The notes beneath the pieces were generated by a model. The model saw only the letters and a program-made list of their open reading frames with translations. It was not told the DNA's origin and did not search any database. From Pseudomonas mendocina (GTDB lineage Bacteria > Pseudomonadota > Gammaproteobacteria > Pseudomonadales > Pseudomonadaceae), in NCBI GenBank assembly GCA_037482215.1, contig CP148074.1, forward strand, positions 992,001 through 1,056,000: a DNA stretch of 64,000 nt, written 5' to 3'. This document shows positions 28,357-36,869 of the stretch, one piece after another. Every line of letters begins with the position of its first letter. Within the stretch, counting starts at the first letter, position 1. The position numbers and the translations under genes are program-made.

Positions 28357-29853
28357 ATGAGCATTGTTGGCCATTTGATTAACGGCGAAGTGGTTCAGGG
28401 TACTGGCCGCAGCGTTGACGTATACAACCCATCCACCGGCGCTGTGACCAAGAAAGTCGCACTGGCCGACCGCGCTACCATCCAGCAGGCCATCGACGTG
28501 GCCAAGGCCGCCTTCCCGGCCTGGCGTAACACTCCGCCTGCCAAGCGCGCGCAAATCATGTACCGCTTCAAGCAACTGCTGGAGCAGAACGAAGACAAAA
28601 TCTCCCAGCTGATCAGCGAAGAGCACGGCAAAACCCTCGAAGATGCTGCCGGTGAGCTGAAGCGCGGTATCGAAAACGTCGAGTTCGCCTGTGGCGCGCC
28701 GGAAATCCTCAAAGGCGACTACAGCCGTAACGTCGGCCCGAACATCGACGCGTGGACTGACCTGCAACCGGTTGGCGTTGTAGCGGGTATCACCCCGTTC
28801 AACTTCCCGGCGATGGTGCCGCTGTGGATGTACCCGCTGGCCATCGTTTGCGGTAACTGCTTCATCCTCAAGCCGTCTGAACGTGACCCAAGCTCCACCC
28901 TGTTCATTGCTCAACTGCTGCTGGAAGCCGGTCTGCCGAAGGGCGTAATGACCGTCATCAACGGCGACAAAGAAGCGGTAGACGCGCTGATCGAAGCCCC
29001 GGAAGTCAAAGCCCTGAGCTTCGTTGGTTCGACTCCGATTGCCGAATACATCTACAGCGAAGGCACCAAGCGCGGTAAGCGCGTACAGGCTCTGGGCGGC
29101 GCGAAAAACCACGCCGTGCTGATGCCAGATGCCGACCTGGACAACGCCGTAAGCGCACTGATGGGCGCTGCCTACGGCTCCTGCGGCGAGCGCTGCATGG
29201 CCATCTCCGTAGCGGTATGCGTAGGCGATCAGATCGCTGATGCACTGGTACAGAAACTGGTTCCGCAGATCAAAGCGCTGAAAGTGGGTGCGGGTACTTC
29301 CTGCGGTCTGGACATGGGCCCGCTGGTTACTGCCGCTGCCCGTGACAAAGTTAAAGGCTACATCGACGCTGGTGTAGAGCAGGGCGCTGAGCTGGTTGTA
29401 GACGGCCGCAGCCTGGTGGTTGACGGTCACGAAAACGGCTTCTTCGTCGGCGGTACGCTGTTCGACAAAGTCACCCCGGAAATGACCATCTACACCGACG
29501 AAATCTTCGGCCCGGTTCTGTGCATCGTGCGTGTTGGCAGCTTGGAACAAGCCATGAAGCTGATCAACGATCACGAATACGGCAACGGCACCTGCATCTT
29601 CACCCGTGACGGTGAAGCGGCTCGCCTGTTCGTTGACGAGATCGAAGTGGGCATGGTCGGCGTTAACGTGCCGTTGCCAGTACCGGTTAGCTACCACAGC
29701 TTCGGCGGCTGGAAGCGCTCCCTGTTCGGCGACCTGCACGCTTACGGTCCGGACGGCGTTCGTTTCTACACCAAGAAAAAAGCCGTCACTCAGCGTTGGC
29801 CGCAGCGCGCCAGCCACGAGGCTGCGCAATTCGCCTTCCCGAGCAACGGTTAA
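28357..29853 (+). CDS. bauC: BauC, malonate/methylmalonate-semialdehyde dehydrogenase
   Basis: The 498-aa aldehyde dehydrogenase oxidises 3-oxopropanoate (from BauA) to acetyl-CoA. The CoA-dependent type is indicated by PFNFPAMVPLWMYPLA and by the catalytic Cys280 in CGERCMAISV. NAD binding is in LSFVGSTPIAEYIY. Compared with ordinary ALDHs it lacks the general-base Glu, as expected for acylating enzymes. GAGG precedes the ATG at 28357. The usual next gene, a beta-alanine permease (bauD), is absent; a terminator follows. Confidence 0.94.
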   Translation: MSIVGHLINGEVVQGTGRSVDVYNPSTGAVTKKVALADRATIQQAIDVAKAAFPAWRNTPPAKRAQIMYRFKQLLEQNEDKISQLISEEHGKTLEDAAGELKRGIENVEFACGAPEILKGDYSRNVGPNIDAWTDLQPVGVVAGITPFNFPAMVPLWMYPLAIVCGNCFILKPSERDPSSTLFIAQLLLEAGLPKGVMTVINGDKEAVDALIEAPEVKALSFVGSTPIAEYIYSEGTKRGKRVQALGGAKNHAVLMPDADLDNAVSALMGAAYGSCGERCMAISVAVCVGDQIADALVQKLVPQIKALKVGAGTSCGLDMGPLVTAAARDKVKGYIDAGVEQGAELVVDGRSLVVDGHENGFFVGGTLFDKVTPEMTIYTDEIFGPVLCIVRVGSLEQAMKLINDHEYGNGTCIFTRDGEAARLFVDEIEVGMVGVNVPLPVPVSYHSFGGWKRSLFGDLHAYGPDGVRFYTKKKAVTQRWPQRASHEAAQFAFPSNG

Positions 29854-29992
29854 GGCCTATGTTCCAGATGCAGCACCGCATTTCGGCTCAGCACTGCCAC
29901 ACACAATCGGGCCACACGGCCCGGTTGCTGGCTGCGCGCACGAGTACGAACGCGTTCGCTGCGCTGGAACGCTTTGCACACAGGATTTAACA

Positions 29993-30024
29993 AAAGGGCT
30001 GGTCACACGACCGGCCCTTTTTTT
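29993..30024 (+). terminator. Intrinsic terminator of the bauABC operon
   Basis: Stem AAAGGGCTGGTC (29993-30004) with GACCGGCCCTTT (30009-30020), one T.G pair, loop ACAC, then seven Ts (30018-30024). Strong rho-independent terminator about 140 bp after bauC. Confidence 0.93.
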
Positions 30025-30241
30025 GCTTTAGATTTTGCAACACCGATAACAAAAACAGCCGCGCGGGCGCGGCGCTGGTACAGAGGCTAAACGCCTCTGC
30101 ACCCCTTGCGGGAACGGGCTCTTAGTGTGCCCGTCACGCTTATGAGACCGCTCCCTCAAGGGCAGCCCACTTCAATCAACAGAACCCGCCACGGGAGGCC
30201 TCCGGCCACCGCTACGGTTCTTAGAAGAGGACACCCTTGAA
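30025..30241. other. Intergenic leader before puuD, with hairpin
   Basis: Together with 29854-29992 (hairpin CGGGCC-ACAC-GGCCCG at 29908-29923) this makes a 388-bp gap. Here CAGAGGC (30081-30087) pairs with GCCTCTG (30093-30099). No open frame with a ribosome site is seen. The stretch probably carries the puuD promoter; AGAGGA lies shortly before its ATG. Confidence 0.5.
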
Positions 30242-31024
30242 ATGAGTAAACCAATGATTGGCCTTCCACTGTGTCGCTGGCAGCTGACCGACCGAGATAT
30301 CGGCTGGTTTCATCTGGTTGGCGAGAAGTACATACAGTCAGTGACCGGTTATGGTGCGTTTCCCCTGATGATTCCCGCTTATGGGGATGATCTCGACATG
30401 GAAACCGTGCTCGACAATGTAGACGGCATCATGTTCGGCGGCTCCCTGTCGAACGTTCACCCAAGCTGGTATGGCGATGACCACCCCGGCCTCGGCCTTG
30501 CCGACAAACCCCGCGACGCCACCGTGCTGCGCCTGATGCGCGCCTGCATTGATCGCGGCATCCCCTTTATCGGCATCTGCCGTGGTGTACAGGAGCTGAA
30601 CGTCCTGCACGGCGGCACCCTGCACCGCGAAGTGCACAACGTCCCCGGCCGCCTCGACCACCGCGAGCGCAAAGAAGTCCCGGATGACGTCGCTTACGGC
30701 CCCATGCACGACGTCACCCTCACCGAAGGCGGCGTGCTGCATAACCTGATTGGCGAACGTACCGTGAAGGTCAACTCCCTCCACGGCCAAGGCATCGACC
30801 GCCTGGGCGAAGGCCTGCAAATTGAAGCCGTCGCCGAAGACGGTCAGATCGAAGCCGTCAGCGTAATCGGCGCGAAAAACTTCGCCGTCGGTGTGCAATG
30901 GCACCCTGAGTATCGCTATTGGGAGAAGAGCGACTACAACGCACTGCTGCAAGCATTCCATGATGCGTGCAGTGAGTATCAGGCTAAGAAGAAGCAGAAG
31001 AAGGTGGCTGTGGAAGTGGCTTGA
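30242..31024 (+). CDS. puuD: Gamma-glutamyl-gamma-aminobutyrate hydrolase family protein (PuuD-like)
   Basis: The 260-aa class I glutamine-amidotransferase-fold hydrolase cleaves gamma-glutamyl-GABA to glutamate and GABA in putrescine breakdown. The nucleophile elbow is GICRGVQELNV (Cys before Arg-Gly) and the catalytic His-Glu pair is in VGVQWHPEYRY. The N-terminal MIGLPLCRW matches the family start. It lies alone after the bau terminator and ends at a strong terminator. Part of this gene reappears broken at 32887-32974, downstream of the toxin island. Confidence 0.92.
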   Translation: MSKPMIGLPLCRWQLTDRDIGWFHLVGEKYIQSVTGYGAFPLMIPAYGDDLDMETVLDNVDGIMFGGSLSNVHPSWYGDDHPGLGLADKPRDATVLRLMRACIDRGIPFIGICRGVQELNVLHGGTLHREVHNVPGRLDHRERKEVPDDVAYGPMHDVTLTEGGVLHNLIGERTVKVNSLHGQGIDRLGEGLQIEAVAEDGQIEAVSVIGAKNFAVGVQWHPEYRYWEKSDYNALLQAFHDACSEYQAKKKQKKVAVEVA

Positions 31025-31048
31025 TCGGTGTTGATAGTTAGATAAAAG

Positions 31049-31074
31049 CGCCCGCCAATTTGGCGGGCGTTTTT
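31049..31074 (+). terminator. Intrinsic terminator of puuD
   Basis: CGCCCGCCA (31049-31057) and TGGCGGGCG (31061-31069) form a 9-bp perfect stem with loop ATT and a T run at 31070-31074, 24 bp after puuD. It also separates puuD from the convergent island genes. Confidence 0.95.
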
Positions 31075-31121
31075 ACTTTGAATGTCTGGAGGTTGTATCT
31101 ATTTGCCTTCAACTGATTACA

Positions 31122-31505
31122 TCAGATGAAGGCATACAAAATGACAAGAGTCCCAACGCCGATAACACAAAGCCACCACGCTACTCGCAAACGAATTCTG
31201 ATTGTGGGGGGCAAGTTTTCCAATTCGGTAGGGTCAAGCTCGCCTCTGCGTATATACCCACCGGGCCGGAGCGCAACTGCCGCCAAGCTGCTGATTAGAA
31301 TAAAGCGAGAGACAATTCCTTTACCGCCCCACAAGCGACACCGGTTTCTGACATAGGTGCTATTAGGAAAGGTCGCAAGGATTACATCCATCTCCCGATA
31401 GGCTTGGTATAGAAAAAGCAAAATGCCTGCGAGTGCGATAACAAATGGCAGCAACAAGAGCGTAATGGCTGCAATCGGAGGCAATGCGTTTATCCAGGTA
31501 CTCAC
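31122..31505 (-). CDS. Small membrane protein, putative immunity to the adjacent toxin
   Basis: The 127-aa protein has a strong N-terminal helix (AITLLLLPFVIALAGILLFLY), a middle with FPNSTYVRNRCRLWGGKG, a moderately hydrophobic stretch, the motif RRGELDPTE and a C-terminal helix (WWLCVIGVGTLVILYAF). It starts with GTG at 31505, overlapping the toxin stop by 4 bp (GTGA), so both are made together. A homologue lies at 33009-33398 sharing FPNS, RN, WxGxG and RGELDP. I recognise no named family. Small multi-helix partners directly behind a membrane-active toxin are typical immunity proteins; this role is inferred. Confidence 0.7.
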   Translation of the reverse strand: MSTWINALPPIAAITLLLLPFVIALAGILLFLYQAYREMDVILATFPNSTYVRNRCRLWGGKGIVSRFILISSLAAVALRPGGYIRRGELDPTELENLPPTIRIRLRVAWWLCVIGVGTLVILYAFI

Positions 31506-32758
31506 TGGGGAATTTCCTCGTAAATTCTTCCACCGATATTCTCGCCAATTTCACTTCCCACTTTCCCGCCGAAAAATGAAACGGTTCCGATCACTCCCAA
31601 GCCGCAGATCACACCTCCCACACCTCCAGTACCTAGACCAATAAAGGCGCAAAGCGAGCCAGCGGATGAACTTGCAATGGCCATAGATGCTGTGCCGATA
31701 ACAAGTCCTCCTGCCAAGCTGCCTGCCTCAGTGTATTTGACCTTTTCGCATGCTGTGGCACTGCCCGCCTCACATACTTCCTTAATTTTTACACCTGAAG
31801 CGGTAACGCTGAGGGCCATTCCAATGTGTCCACCGCCTTTGAGGATTTTTGCGGCTTTTGCTATCTCCCTCATGTGTGTTGCATAACCAGGTATCTGGTT
31901 CGGGGCTCCGCTTCGGCTCCAATGATGGACAACACTGCGTGTAGAAATACCTAAGTCTCGACGTAACGTGTGGTAACTGCCTAAACCAAGTTGTTTACCT
32001 AGAAGGGTGAGCTTTAATTGCTTATCAAGGAGGCTCAACAGTTTCTTCCGCGTTTGAAAGAACTCGGGACTTTGTAGGTGCCCGTGCGTAGCGAATTCAC
32101 GCTGATGGAGGTACTCAATATCATGCAAAGTACCCTCAACAATCTTCAGTCCTTTGTCGAAGACGTCTTTGGATACCCCTAACGAATCACTCCCGCCACT
32201 GAGCATTAAGGCTATTTCTGCCTGATGTTTAGTCATGAAGTCAGCTTCAGGCTCGCTCAACGGCTCTAAAGCCGTGCGCACTTGAGCGGCGGCATTCATG
32301 AGATCCGCTTCCTCACGCAAACAAGCAGTGGGATTAACGAGGTTGCCCAGTACAAACATTTCGCCAGCCTTAAAGCCTTGATCAAATGTAGGGTTCAGGG
32401 ACTTAATGCGACTGACAAGATTTGCATCAGGCTTTTCTATAAAAAGTATTGCTAGGACCTGATCGCCACTCATACTGCGGGGTATCAGGTAAAAACCTGG
32501 GGAAAGTGGAGCTGGTGTTCGCACTTGCTCTGCCTGTGGGGATACAAGCATCTCGGTAGCCGGTGTCTGCGGATTCCACGCTGCAAACGAAGCTCCCCCG
32601 TTTCCAGGCTTTACCCTATTTGAGGCGGTCTCGGTCCAGCTTTGGCTTGGCTTCCAGCTTAAATCACGATTACCACTGCCATCGGTTTTCCAGGAAGAGT
32701 CAGCATTCCATTCCTGATCAAATGTGTACGATGAGCCCGTCTTATTGTCCGTGGCCAT
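31502..32758 (-). CDS. Putative membrane-active toxin/effector with LysM-like and glycine-zipper regions
   Basis: The 418-aa protein has no signal peptide. Residues 1-45 are Trp-rich with repeated W...SW patterns (DQEWNADSSW, DLSWKPSQSW). Residues about 85-150 look LysM-like (VLAILFIEKP, SRIKSLNPTFDQGFKAGEMF). A helical middle follows (about 150-270) with HxxHR-like pieces. The C-terminal 100 residues hold Gly/Ala-rich hydrophobic segments (GLVIGTASMAIASSSAG, GLGTGGVGGVICGLGVIG) ending GKVGSEIGENIGGRIYEEI, a glycine-zipper style expected to insert in membranes. AGGGAG precedes the ATG. GC is about 50% in hand-counted lines against over 60% in flanking genes. I know no exact family. Toxin function is inferred from architecture and the coupled small membrane protein. 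Confidence 0.6.
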   Translation of the reverse strand: MATDNKTGSSYTFDQEWNADSSWKTDGSGNRDLSWKPSQSWTETASNRVKPGNGGASFAAWNPQTPATEMLVSPQAEQVRTPAPLSPGFYLIPRSMSGDQVLAILFIEKPDANLVSRIKSLNPTFDQGFKAGEMFVLGNLVNPTACLREEADLMNAAAQVRTALEPLSEPEADFMTKHQAEIALMLSGGSDSLGVSKDVFDKGLKIVEGTLHDIEYLHQREFATHGHLQSPEFFQTRKKLLSLLDKQLKLTLLGKQLGLGSYHTLRRDLGISTRSVVHHWSRSGAPNQIPGYATHMREIAKAAKILKGGGHIGMALSVTASGVKIKEVCEAGSATACEKVKYTEAGSLAGGLVIGTASMAIASSSAGSLCAFIGLGTGGVGGVICGLGVIGTVSFFGGKVGSEIGENIGGRIYEEIPQ

Positions 32759-32886
32759 GAAAAACTCCCTGTATACCTTTGCTCTGGCATGAGTCTACGA
32801 AAAAAGGCAGGCTTGACAAAATCCAAGAAGTTCAACGTGTGGTTTGTTCTAAGTTTTCAGGTTACTGGTTAATTGCAGTGTTCGTA

Positions 32887-32974
32887 TTTATCGGCATCTG
32901 CCGTGGCGTACAAGACTCAATGTCCCTGGCCGCCTCGACCACCGCGAGCGCAAAGAAGTCCCCCGACGACGTCG
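32887..32974 (+). pseudogene. Degenerate fragment of a puuD-like gene
   Basis: Two blocks match the intact puuD gene: 32887-32915 equals 30566-30594 nearly base for base (FIGICRGVQ region including the catalytic Cys codon), and 32923-32974 matches 30642-30694 (RLDHRERKEVPDDVA region). The 47 bp between them in puuD are replaced by 7 bp, which shifts the frame, and one extra base in the second block shifts it again. Nothing else of puuD is recognisable around it. It is a remnant of a duplicated or displaced copy and marks the right edge of the toxin island. Confidence 0.85.
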
Positions 32975-33008
32975 CCTTCACCGGCGAACTGCTTTACGAG
33001 GTAATCCA

Positions 33009-33398
33009 ATGAGTTGGTTCTGGGGTTCGTGGTGGCCATTCATTGTTATGGCCACGCCTTTCGTGATCGTCCTAATCGGCCAGGCCTTAACTGTGTATAT
33101 GGTTTACCACGACCTCGAACGTGTCCGCAGCTTGTTCCCGAACAGCCGGTTTATACGAAATCAGCTGGGGATGTGGTCAGGCGCAGGGTTTATCGCCAGG
33201 TACATGCAGTTGAACGCGATCTGCGGGGCCATCTGCTTGGAGCGTTATTACGTGAAACGAGGTGAACTGGATCCGAAAGAGATGGCCATGGTTCCGATCG
33301 GTATGCGCGCTCGCGCTTGGTGGTCTTCTGGCCTGCTGGCTCTTGGAATCGTATGGATTGCCGTGGCTCTTCCAGTGCTGAAGCATTTGAAGCCTTAG
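33009..33398 (+). CDS. Second small membrane protein, paralogue of the putative immunity protein
   Basis: The 129-aa protein has an N-terminal helix (FIVMATPFVIVLIGQALTVYMV), the shared motifs FPNSRFIRNQ and WSGAGFIARY, RGELDPKE, and a C-terminal helix (SSGLLALGIVWIAVALPVL). Order and spacing equal those of the 31122-31505 product, but it is on the opposite strand and its GC is higher. It follows the puuD remnant by 34 bp, and a run of hairpin repeats follows it. No toxin is attached to it, so it may be an orphan immunity gene. Confidence 0.7.
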   Translation: MSWFWGSWWPFIVMATPFVIVLIGQALTVYMVYHDLERVRSLFPNSRFIRNQLGMWSGAGFIARYMQLNAICGAICLERYYVKRGELDPKEMAMVPIGMRARAWWSSGLLALGIVWIAVALPVLKHLKP

Positions 33399-33403
33399 CA
33401 AGT

Positions 33404-33505
33404 AGGGTGGATGACGCTTTTTTCATCCACCAAATTCCCGACTACAACTCCGGTTTAGGCTGTGTCCGCACTGGCCAATGGTGGATGGCTTTGTCCATCC
33501 ACCCT
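33404..33505. repeat. Two related inverted repeats (GGTGGATG hairpins)
   Basis: GGTGGATGA (33406-33414) pairs with TCATCCACC (33423-33431), and GGTGGATGG (33480-33488) with CCATCCACC (33495-33503). Both carry the GTAGGGTGGAT-type head common in interspersed repeats of pseudomonads. They lie in the 308-bp gap before macA, in which I see no other gene. Confidence 0.75.
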
Positions 33506-33706
33506 AGGGTTTGGTGTTTTTAGCCTCCAGCGCGCGAGTTAAAGGGTTCGCCCCAGCGTCCGAGCACCCTGAAAATCTGTATTTCAGCTCTTTGTCAGCC
33601 CAGCTTTACCCATCCTTTACCCTTTACTGCGTTCCGTTGGTCGGGGGTGTTGGCTAGCATGGCCATCATTGTGGAAACACCGCTTAATCAATTGGATGCA
33701 GTCGCC

Positions 33707-34918
33707 ATGTCGTTACGCTCAAACCTTTTTTCGCCCCGCAGTTTGCTGATTGCTGTCGCGTTGGTTGCCGCCACAGGTGCGGGTTGGTGGTTTATGAAAG
33801 ATGACGCCAACGCTGCCGCCAAGGCACCGCTGATCACCGCCACCAAGGGCAATATCGAGGACACCACCACCGCGTTGGGCACCTTGCAGCCGCTGGATTA
33901 TGTGGATGTGGGCGCGCAGGTTTCCGGGCAGTTGATGAAGCTGCACGTGGCACTGGGGGATGAGGTGAAGCAGGGGCAGTTGCTGGCTGAGATCGACCCG
34001 CGCCTGATGCAGGCCAAGGTGGTGGCGACACAGGCGCAGCTGACCAATCAGCGTGCTCAGCTTAAGCAGACTCAGGCGCAGCTGGAGCTTGCGCAGATTC
34101 AACTCAAGCGCCAGCAGGCGTTGTTTGCGGAGAAAGCAACCAGCCAGGAACTGCTGCAAACCGCGCAGGCGGATGTGAAGGTGAAGTCCGCGCAGATCGA
34201 AGCCTTGCAGGCGCAAATTGCCCAAACTGAAGCGGGGCTGGAAGAAGATCGCACCAACCTCGAATACACCAAAATCTTCGCGCCCATGGACGGCACCGTG
34301 GTGTCGCAATCGGCCAAACAGGGCCAGACCCTCAACGCCAACCAGCAGGCGCCGGTGATTGTGCAGATCGCCAACCTGTCGCGTATGACGGTGGACACGC
34401 AAGTGTCCGAGGCCGATATCAGCAAGCTCAAGGAAGGCATGCCGGTGTACTTCACCACCCTTGGCAGTGAGCAGCGCTGGGAGGCCACGCTTCGGCAGAT
34501 TCTGCCGACGCCGACGGTGACCAATAACGTGGTGCTCTACAACGCTCAGTTCGATGTGGATAACCCCGAGCGCAAGTTGATGACGCAGATGAGCGCCCAG
34601 GTGTTTTTTATCAATGCCAAGGCAGACAACGTGCTGACCATTCCCGTGTCGGCGTTGCAGAACCGCCGTGGCCGCCCGCTGCCGGATGGGGCGACGGTGT
34701 ACCGCTTGCAGGTGATGGAGAAGGGCAAGCCAGTGGAGCGCATGGTCAAGATCGGCCTGCGTGACCGGGTTAATGCGCAGGTGCTGGAGGGCATTGTCGA
34801 GGGTGAGCAGTTGGCTGCTACGCAACCCGCTATGGCGCCACGCCCGGCCGGGGCTGAAGGTCAGGGCGCCGGTGGCGGCCGTCGTATGGGCCCTCCGGGC
34901 GGTGGTCCACGTTTCTAA
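33707..34918 (+). CDS. macA: MacA/PvdR-type periplasmic adaptor
   Basis: The 403-aa adaptor starts with an N-terminal anchor helix (SLLIAVALVAATGAGWWFM). Lipoyl halves (DVGAQVSGQLMKLHVALGD and IFAPMDGTVVSQSAKQGQT) flank a long coiled-coil hairpin (about residues 100-185, rich in Gln, Ala and Leu). Beta-barrel and membrane-proximal domains follow, and the tail is Gly/Pro-rich (GAGGGRRMGPPGGG). It joins the ABC transporter MacB to the outer-membrane factor. The start at 33707 is preferred as it leaves a short cytoplasmic N-terminus. The three genes match macAB-OMF and also pvdRT-opmQ of pseudomonads; no pyoverdine genes are in view. Confidence 0.9.
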   Translation: MSLRSNLFSPRSLLIAVALVAATGAGWWFMKDDANAAAKAPLITATKGNIEDTTTALGTLQPLDYVDVGAQVSGQLMKLHVALGDEVKQGQLLAEIDPRLMQAKVVATQAQLTNQRAQLKQTQAQLELAQIQLKRQQALFAEKATSQELLQTAQADVKVKSAQIEALQAQIAQTEAGLEEDRTNLEYTKIFAPMDGTVVSQSAKQGQTLNANQQAPVIVQIANLSRMTVDTQVSEADISKLKEGMPVYFTTLGSEQRWEATLRQILPTPTVTNNVVLYNAQFDVDNPERKLMTQMSAQVFFINAKADNVLTIPVSALQNRRGRPLPDGATVYRLQVMEKGKPVERMVKIGLRDRVNAQVLEGIVEGEQLAATQPAMAPRPAGAEGQGAGGGRRMGPPGGGPRF

Positions 34919-34928
34919 GGCTTAGATC

Positions 34929-36869
34929 ATGAGTGCATTAATCTCCTTGCGGAACATCACCCGCAGCTTCAACACGGGCGCAATCGAGGTGAAGGTGCTG
35001 CACGGCATCGACCTTGAGATCGCGCGCGGTGAGTTTGTCGCCATCATGGGGGCATCCGGCTCAGGCAAAAGCACCCTGATGAACATCCTCGGCTGCCTGG
35101 ATAAACCCAGCGGTGGCGAGTACCTGTTTGCCGGGCATCCGGTGGCGGAGCTGGACACCGACGGGTTGGCGGCGCTGCGCCGTGAAGCCTTCGGTTTTGT
35201 GTTCCAGAGCTACAACCTGATCTCTTCCGCCAATGCGCTGGAGAACGTCGAGATTCCAGCGATTTACGCGGGCACTCCCGCTGCCGAGCGGCATGTGCGG
35301 GCGACTGATTTACTCAAGCGCCTGGGCCTGGGGGAGCGTTTGCGCAACCGCCCTAGCCAGCTTTCCGGTGGCCAGCAGCAGCGGGTGTCGATTGCTCGTG
35401 CGCTGATGAACGATGCCGAGGTGATTCTGGCGGACGAGCCCACCGGCGCGCTGGACAGTAAATCCGGGCAGGAAGTGTTGGCCCTGCTCAAGGAGCTGTC
35501 GGCCCAGGGTAAGACGGTGATCATCATCACCCACGACCGCGAAGTGGCTGCCCACGCTGACCGCCAGATCGAGATCCGTGATGGTTTGATCGTGGCCGAC
35601 AGTGGCGCGAAAAAGTCTGAGGGCGCAGCACCTGTGGACTTTGCTCTGAACACCACACCCGCCGGTGCGGGCGCTGCGGATGTTAGCGAGGCTGTACGCA
35701 TGGCCGGCCGTGCGCTTAAGGCTAATTTGTTCCGCACGGTGCTGACATTGCTTGGCATTGTGATCGGTGTGGCCTCGGTGGTGGCGATGCTGGCGGTGGG
35801 CAACGGGGCGCGGCAGAGCGTGGTGGATCGCATCAGTGCGATGGGGACCAATCTCCTGTCGATCCGCCCCGGCGCGCCGAACATGCCGCGCTCAGCCGAT
35901 GGTGTGACGGCCACGCTGACCGCTGAGGATGGCAAAGCCATTGCGCAGCTGCCCAATGTTCGGGATGCGCTGGGTGAGCAGCAAGGCAGCGCGACGCTGC
36001 GTGCAGGCAATATCGACTACAAAACCAGCATTACTGCGACCAACGCGAGCATGACGGAGGTCCGTGAGTGGCCGGTGGCTCAGGGGGCATTTTTCAGCGA
36101 GGCGGATGAGCGTGCCTACGCGACGGTCACTGTGCTGGGCCAGACCGTGGCGCAAAACCTGTTCCCGGAGCAAAACCCGGTGGGGCAGTACGTGCTGATC
36201 CAGAACGTGCCGTTCCAGGTCATTGGTGTGATGAGTGCCAAGGGCGCAACACCATGGGGGCAGGATCAGGATGACGTAGCCCTGGTGCCGTTCTCCACCG
36301 GCAGCTTGCGTCTGTTTGGTCAGCGTTATGTGCAGAGCATTACGGCCTACATCGACGACATTGAGCGCATTACTGAAACGGAAGAGGTGATCCGGCAGGA
36401 GTTGCTTAAGCGCCATAACGGTGTGGAGGACTTCCAGATTCGTAACACTGCATCGCTACTGGATGCAGTGACGGCGACTCAGGACACCCTGACTATTCTG
36501 CTCGGTTCGATTGCGGCGATCTCGCTGCTGGTGGGCGGCATCGGCGTGATGAACATCATGCTGGTGAACGTCACGGAGCGTACCCGCGAGATTGGTATCC
36601 GCATGGCCACGGGGGCGCGCACGGGCAATATCCTTCAGCAATTCATCACTGAAGCACTGGTGGTGTCTGCCATCGGTGGGGTGCTGGGTGTGTTGCTGGG
36701 GCTGGGCGTTGCGTGGCTGCTGCGCATGTTTGGTACCTCGGTGGAGTTCACCCTGGCACCGGTGCTGTTGGCATTCGGTTGTGCCTTTGCGACCGGTCTT
36801 ATCTTCGGTCTGATGCCTGCCCGCAAGGCGGCCCATCTCGACCCTGTTCAAGCTCTGGCTTCGGATTAA
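34929..36869 (+). CDS. macB: MacB/PvdT-type ABC transporter, ATPase-permease fusion
   Basis: The 646-aa protein has an N-terminal ATPase (Walker [10 protein letters not shown], signature LSGGQQQR, Walker [13 protein letters not shown], His in IITHDRE). TM1 follows ([18 protein letters not shown]), then a large periplasmic domain (about residues 300-520) and three C-terminal helices starting near [26 protein letters not shown]. This is the MacB mechanotransmission design, which exports macrolides, siderophores or peptides from the periplasm through the outer channel. It begins 10 bp after macA. Confidence 0.95.
   Translation: MSALISLRNITRSFNTGAIEVKVLHGIDLEIARGEFVAIMGASGSGKSTLMNILGCLDKPSGGEYLFAGHPVAELDTDGLAALRREAFGFVFQSYNLISSANALENVEIPAIYAGTPAAERHVRATDLLKRLGLGERLRNRPSQLSGGQQQRVSIARALMNDAEVILADEPTGALDSKSGQEVLALLKELSAQGKTVIIITHDREVAAHADRQIEIRDGLIVADSGAKKSEGAAPVDFALNTTPAGAGAADVSEAVRMAGRALKANLFRTVLTLLGIVIGVASVVAMLAVGNGARQSVVDRISAMGTNLLSIRPGAPNMPRSADGVTATLTAEDGKAIAQLPNVRDALGEQQGSATLRAGNIDYKTSITATNASMTEVREWPVAQGAFFSEADERAYATVTVLGQTVAQNLFPEQNPVGQYVLIQNVPFQVIGVMSAKGATPWGQDQDDVALVPFSTGSLRLFGQRYVQSITAYIDDIERITETEEVIRQELLKRHNGVEDFQIRNTASLLDAVTATQDTLTILLGSIAAISLLVGGIGVMNIMLVNVTERTREIGIRMATGARTGNILQQFITEALVVSAIGGVLGVLLGLGVAWLLRMFGTSVEFTLAPVLLAFGCAFATGLIFGLMPARKAAHLDPVQALASD

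Noticed and set aside
28294..29829. 511-aa open frame antisense to bauC
   Set aside because: Shadow frame of a GC-rich, strongly biased gene; no recognisable fold.
30566..30694. Idea that puuD itself is damaged
   Set aside because: The 260-aa frame is intact with all catalytic residues; only the downstream copy is broken.
32779..33012. 77-aa open frame across the puuD remnant
   Set aside because: It reads through a frameshifted puuD fragment, has no ribosome site and ends at the next gene start; treated as pseudogene sequence.
31086..33398. Prophage or transposon as the source of the island
   Set aside because: No integrase, transposase, terminal inverted repeats or tRNA site seen; only the puuD remnant marks a boundary.
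36713..36868. N-terminal extension of the outer-membrane factor
   Set aside because: Lies inside macB; the lipoprotein signal begins only at 36869.
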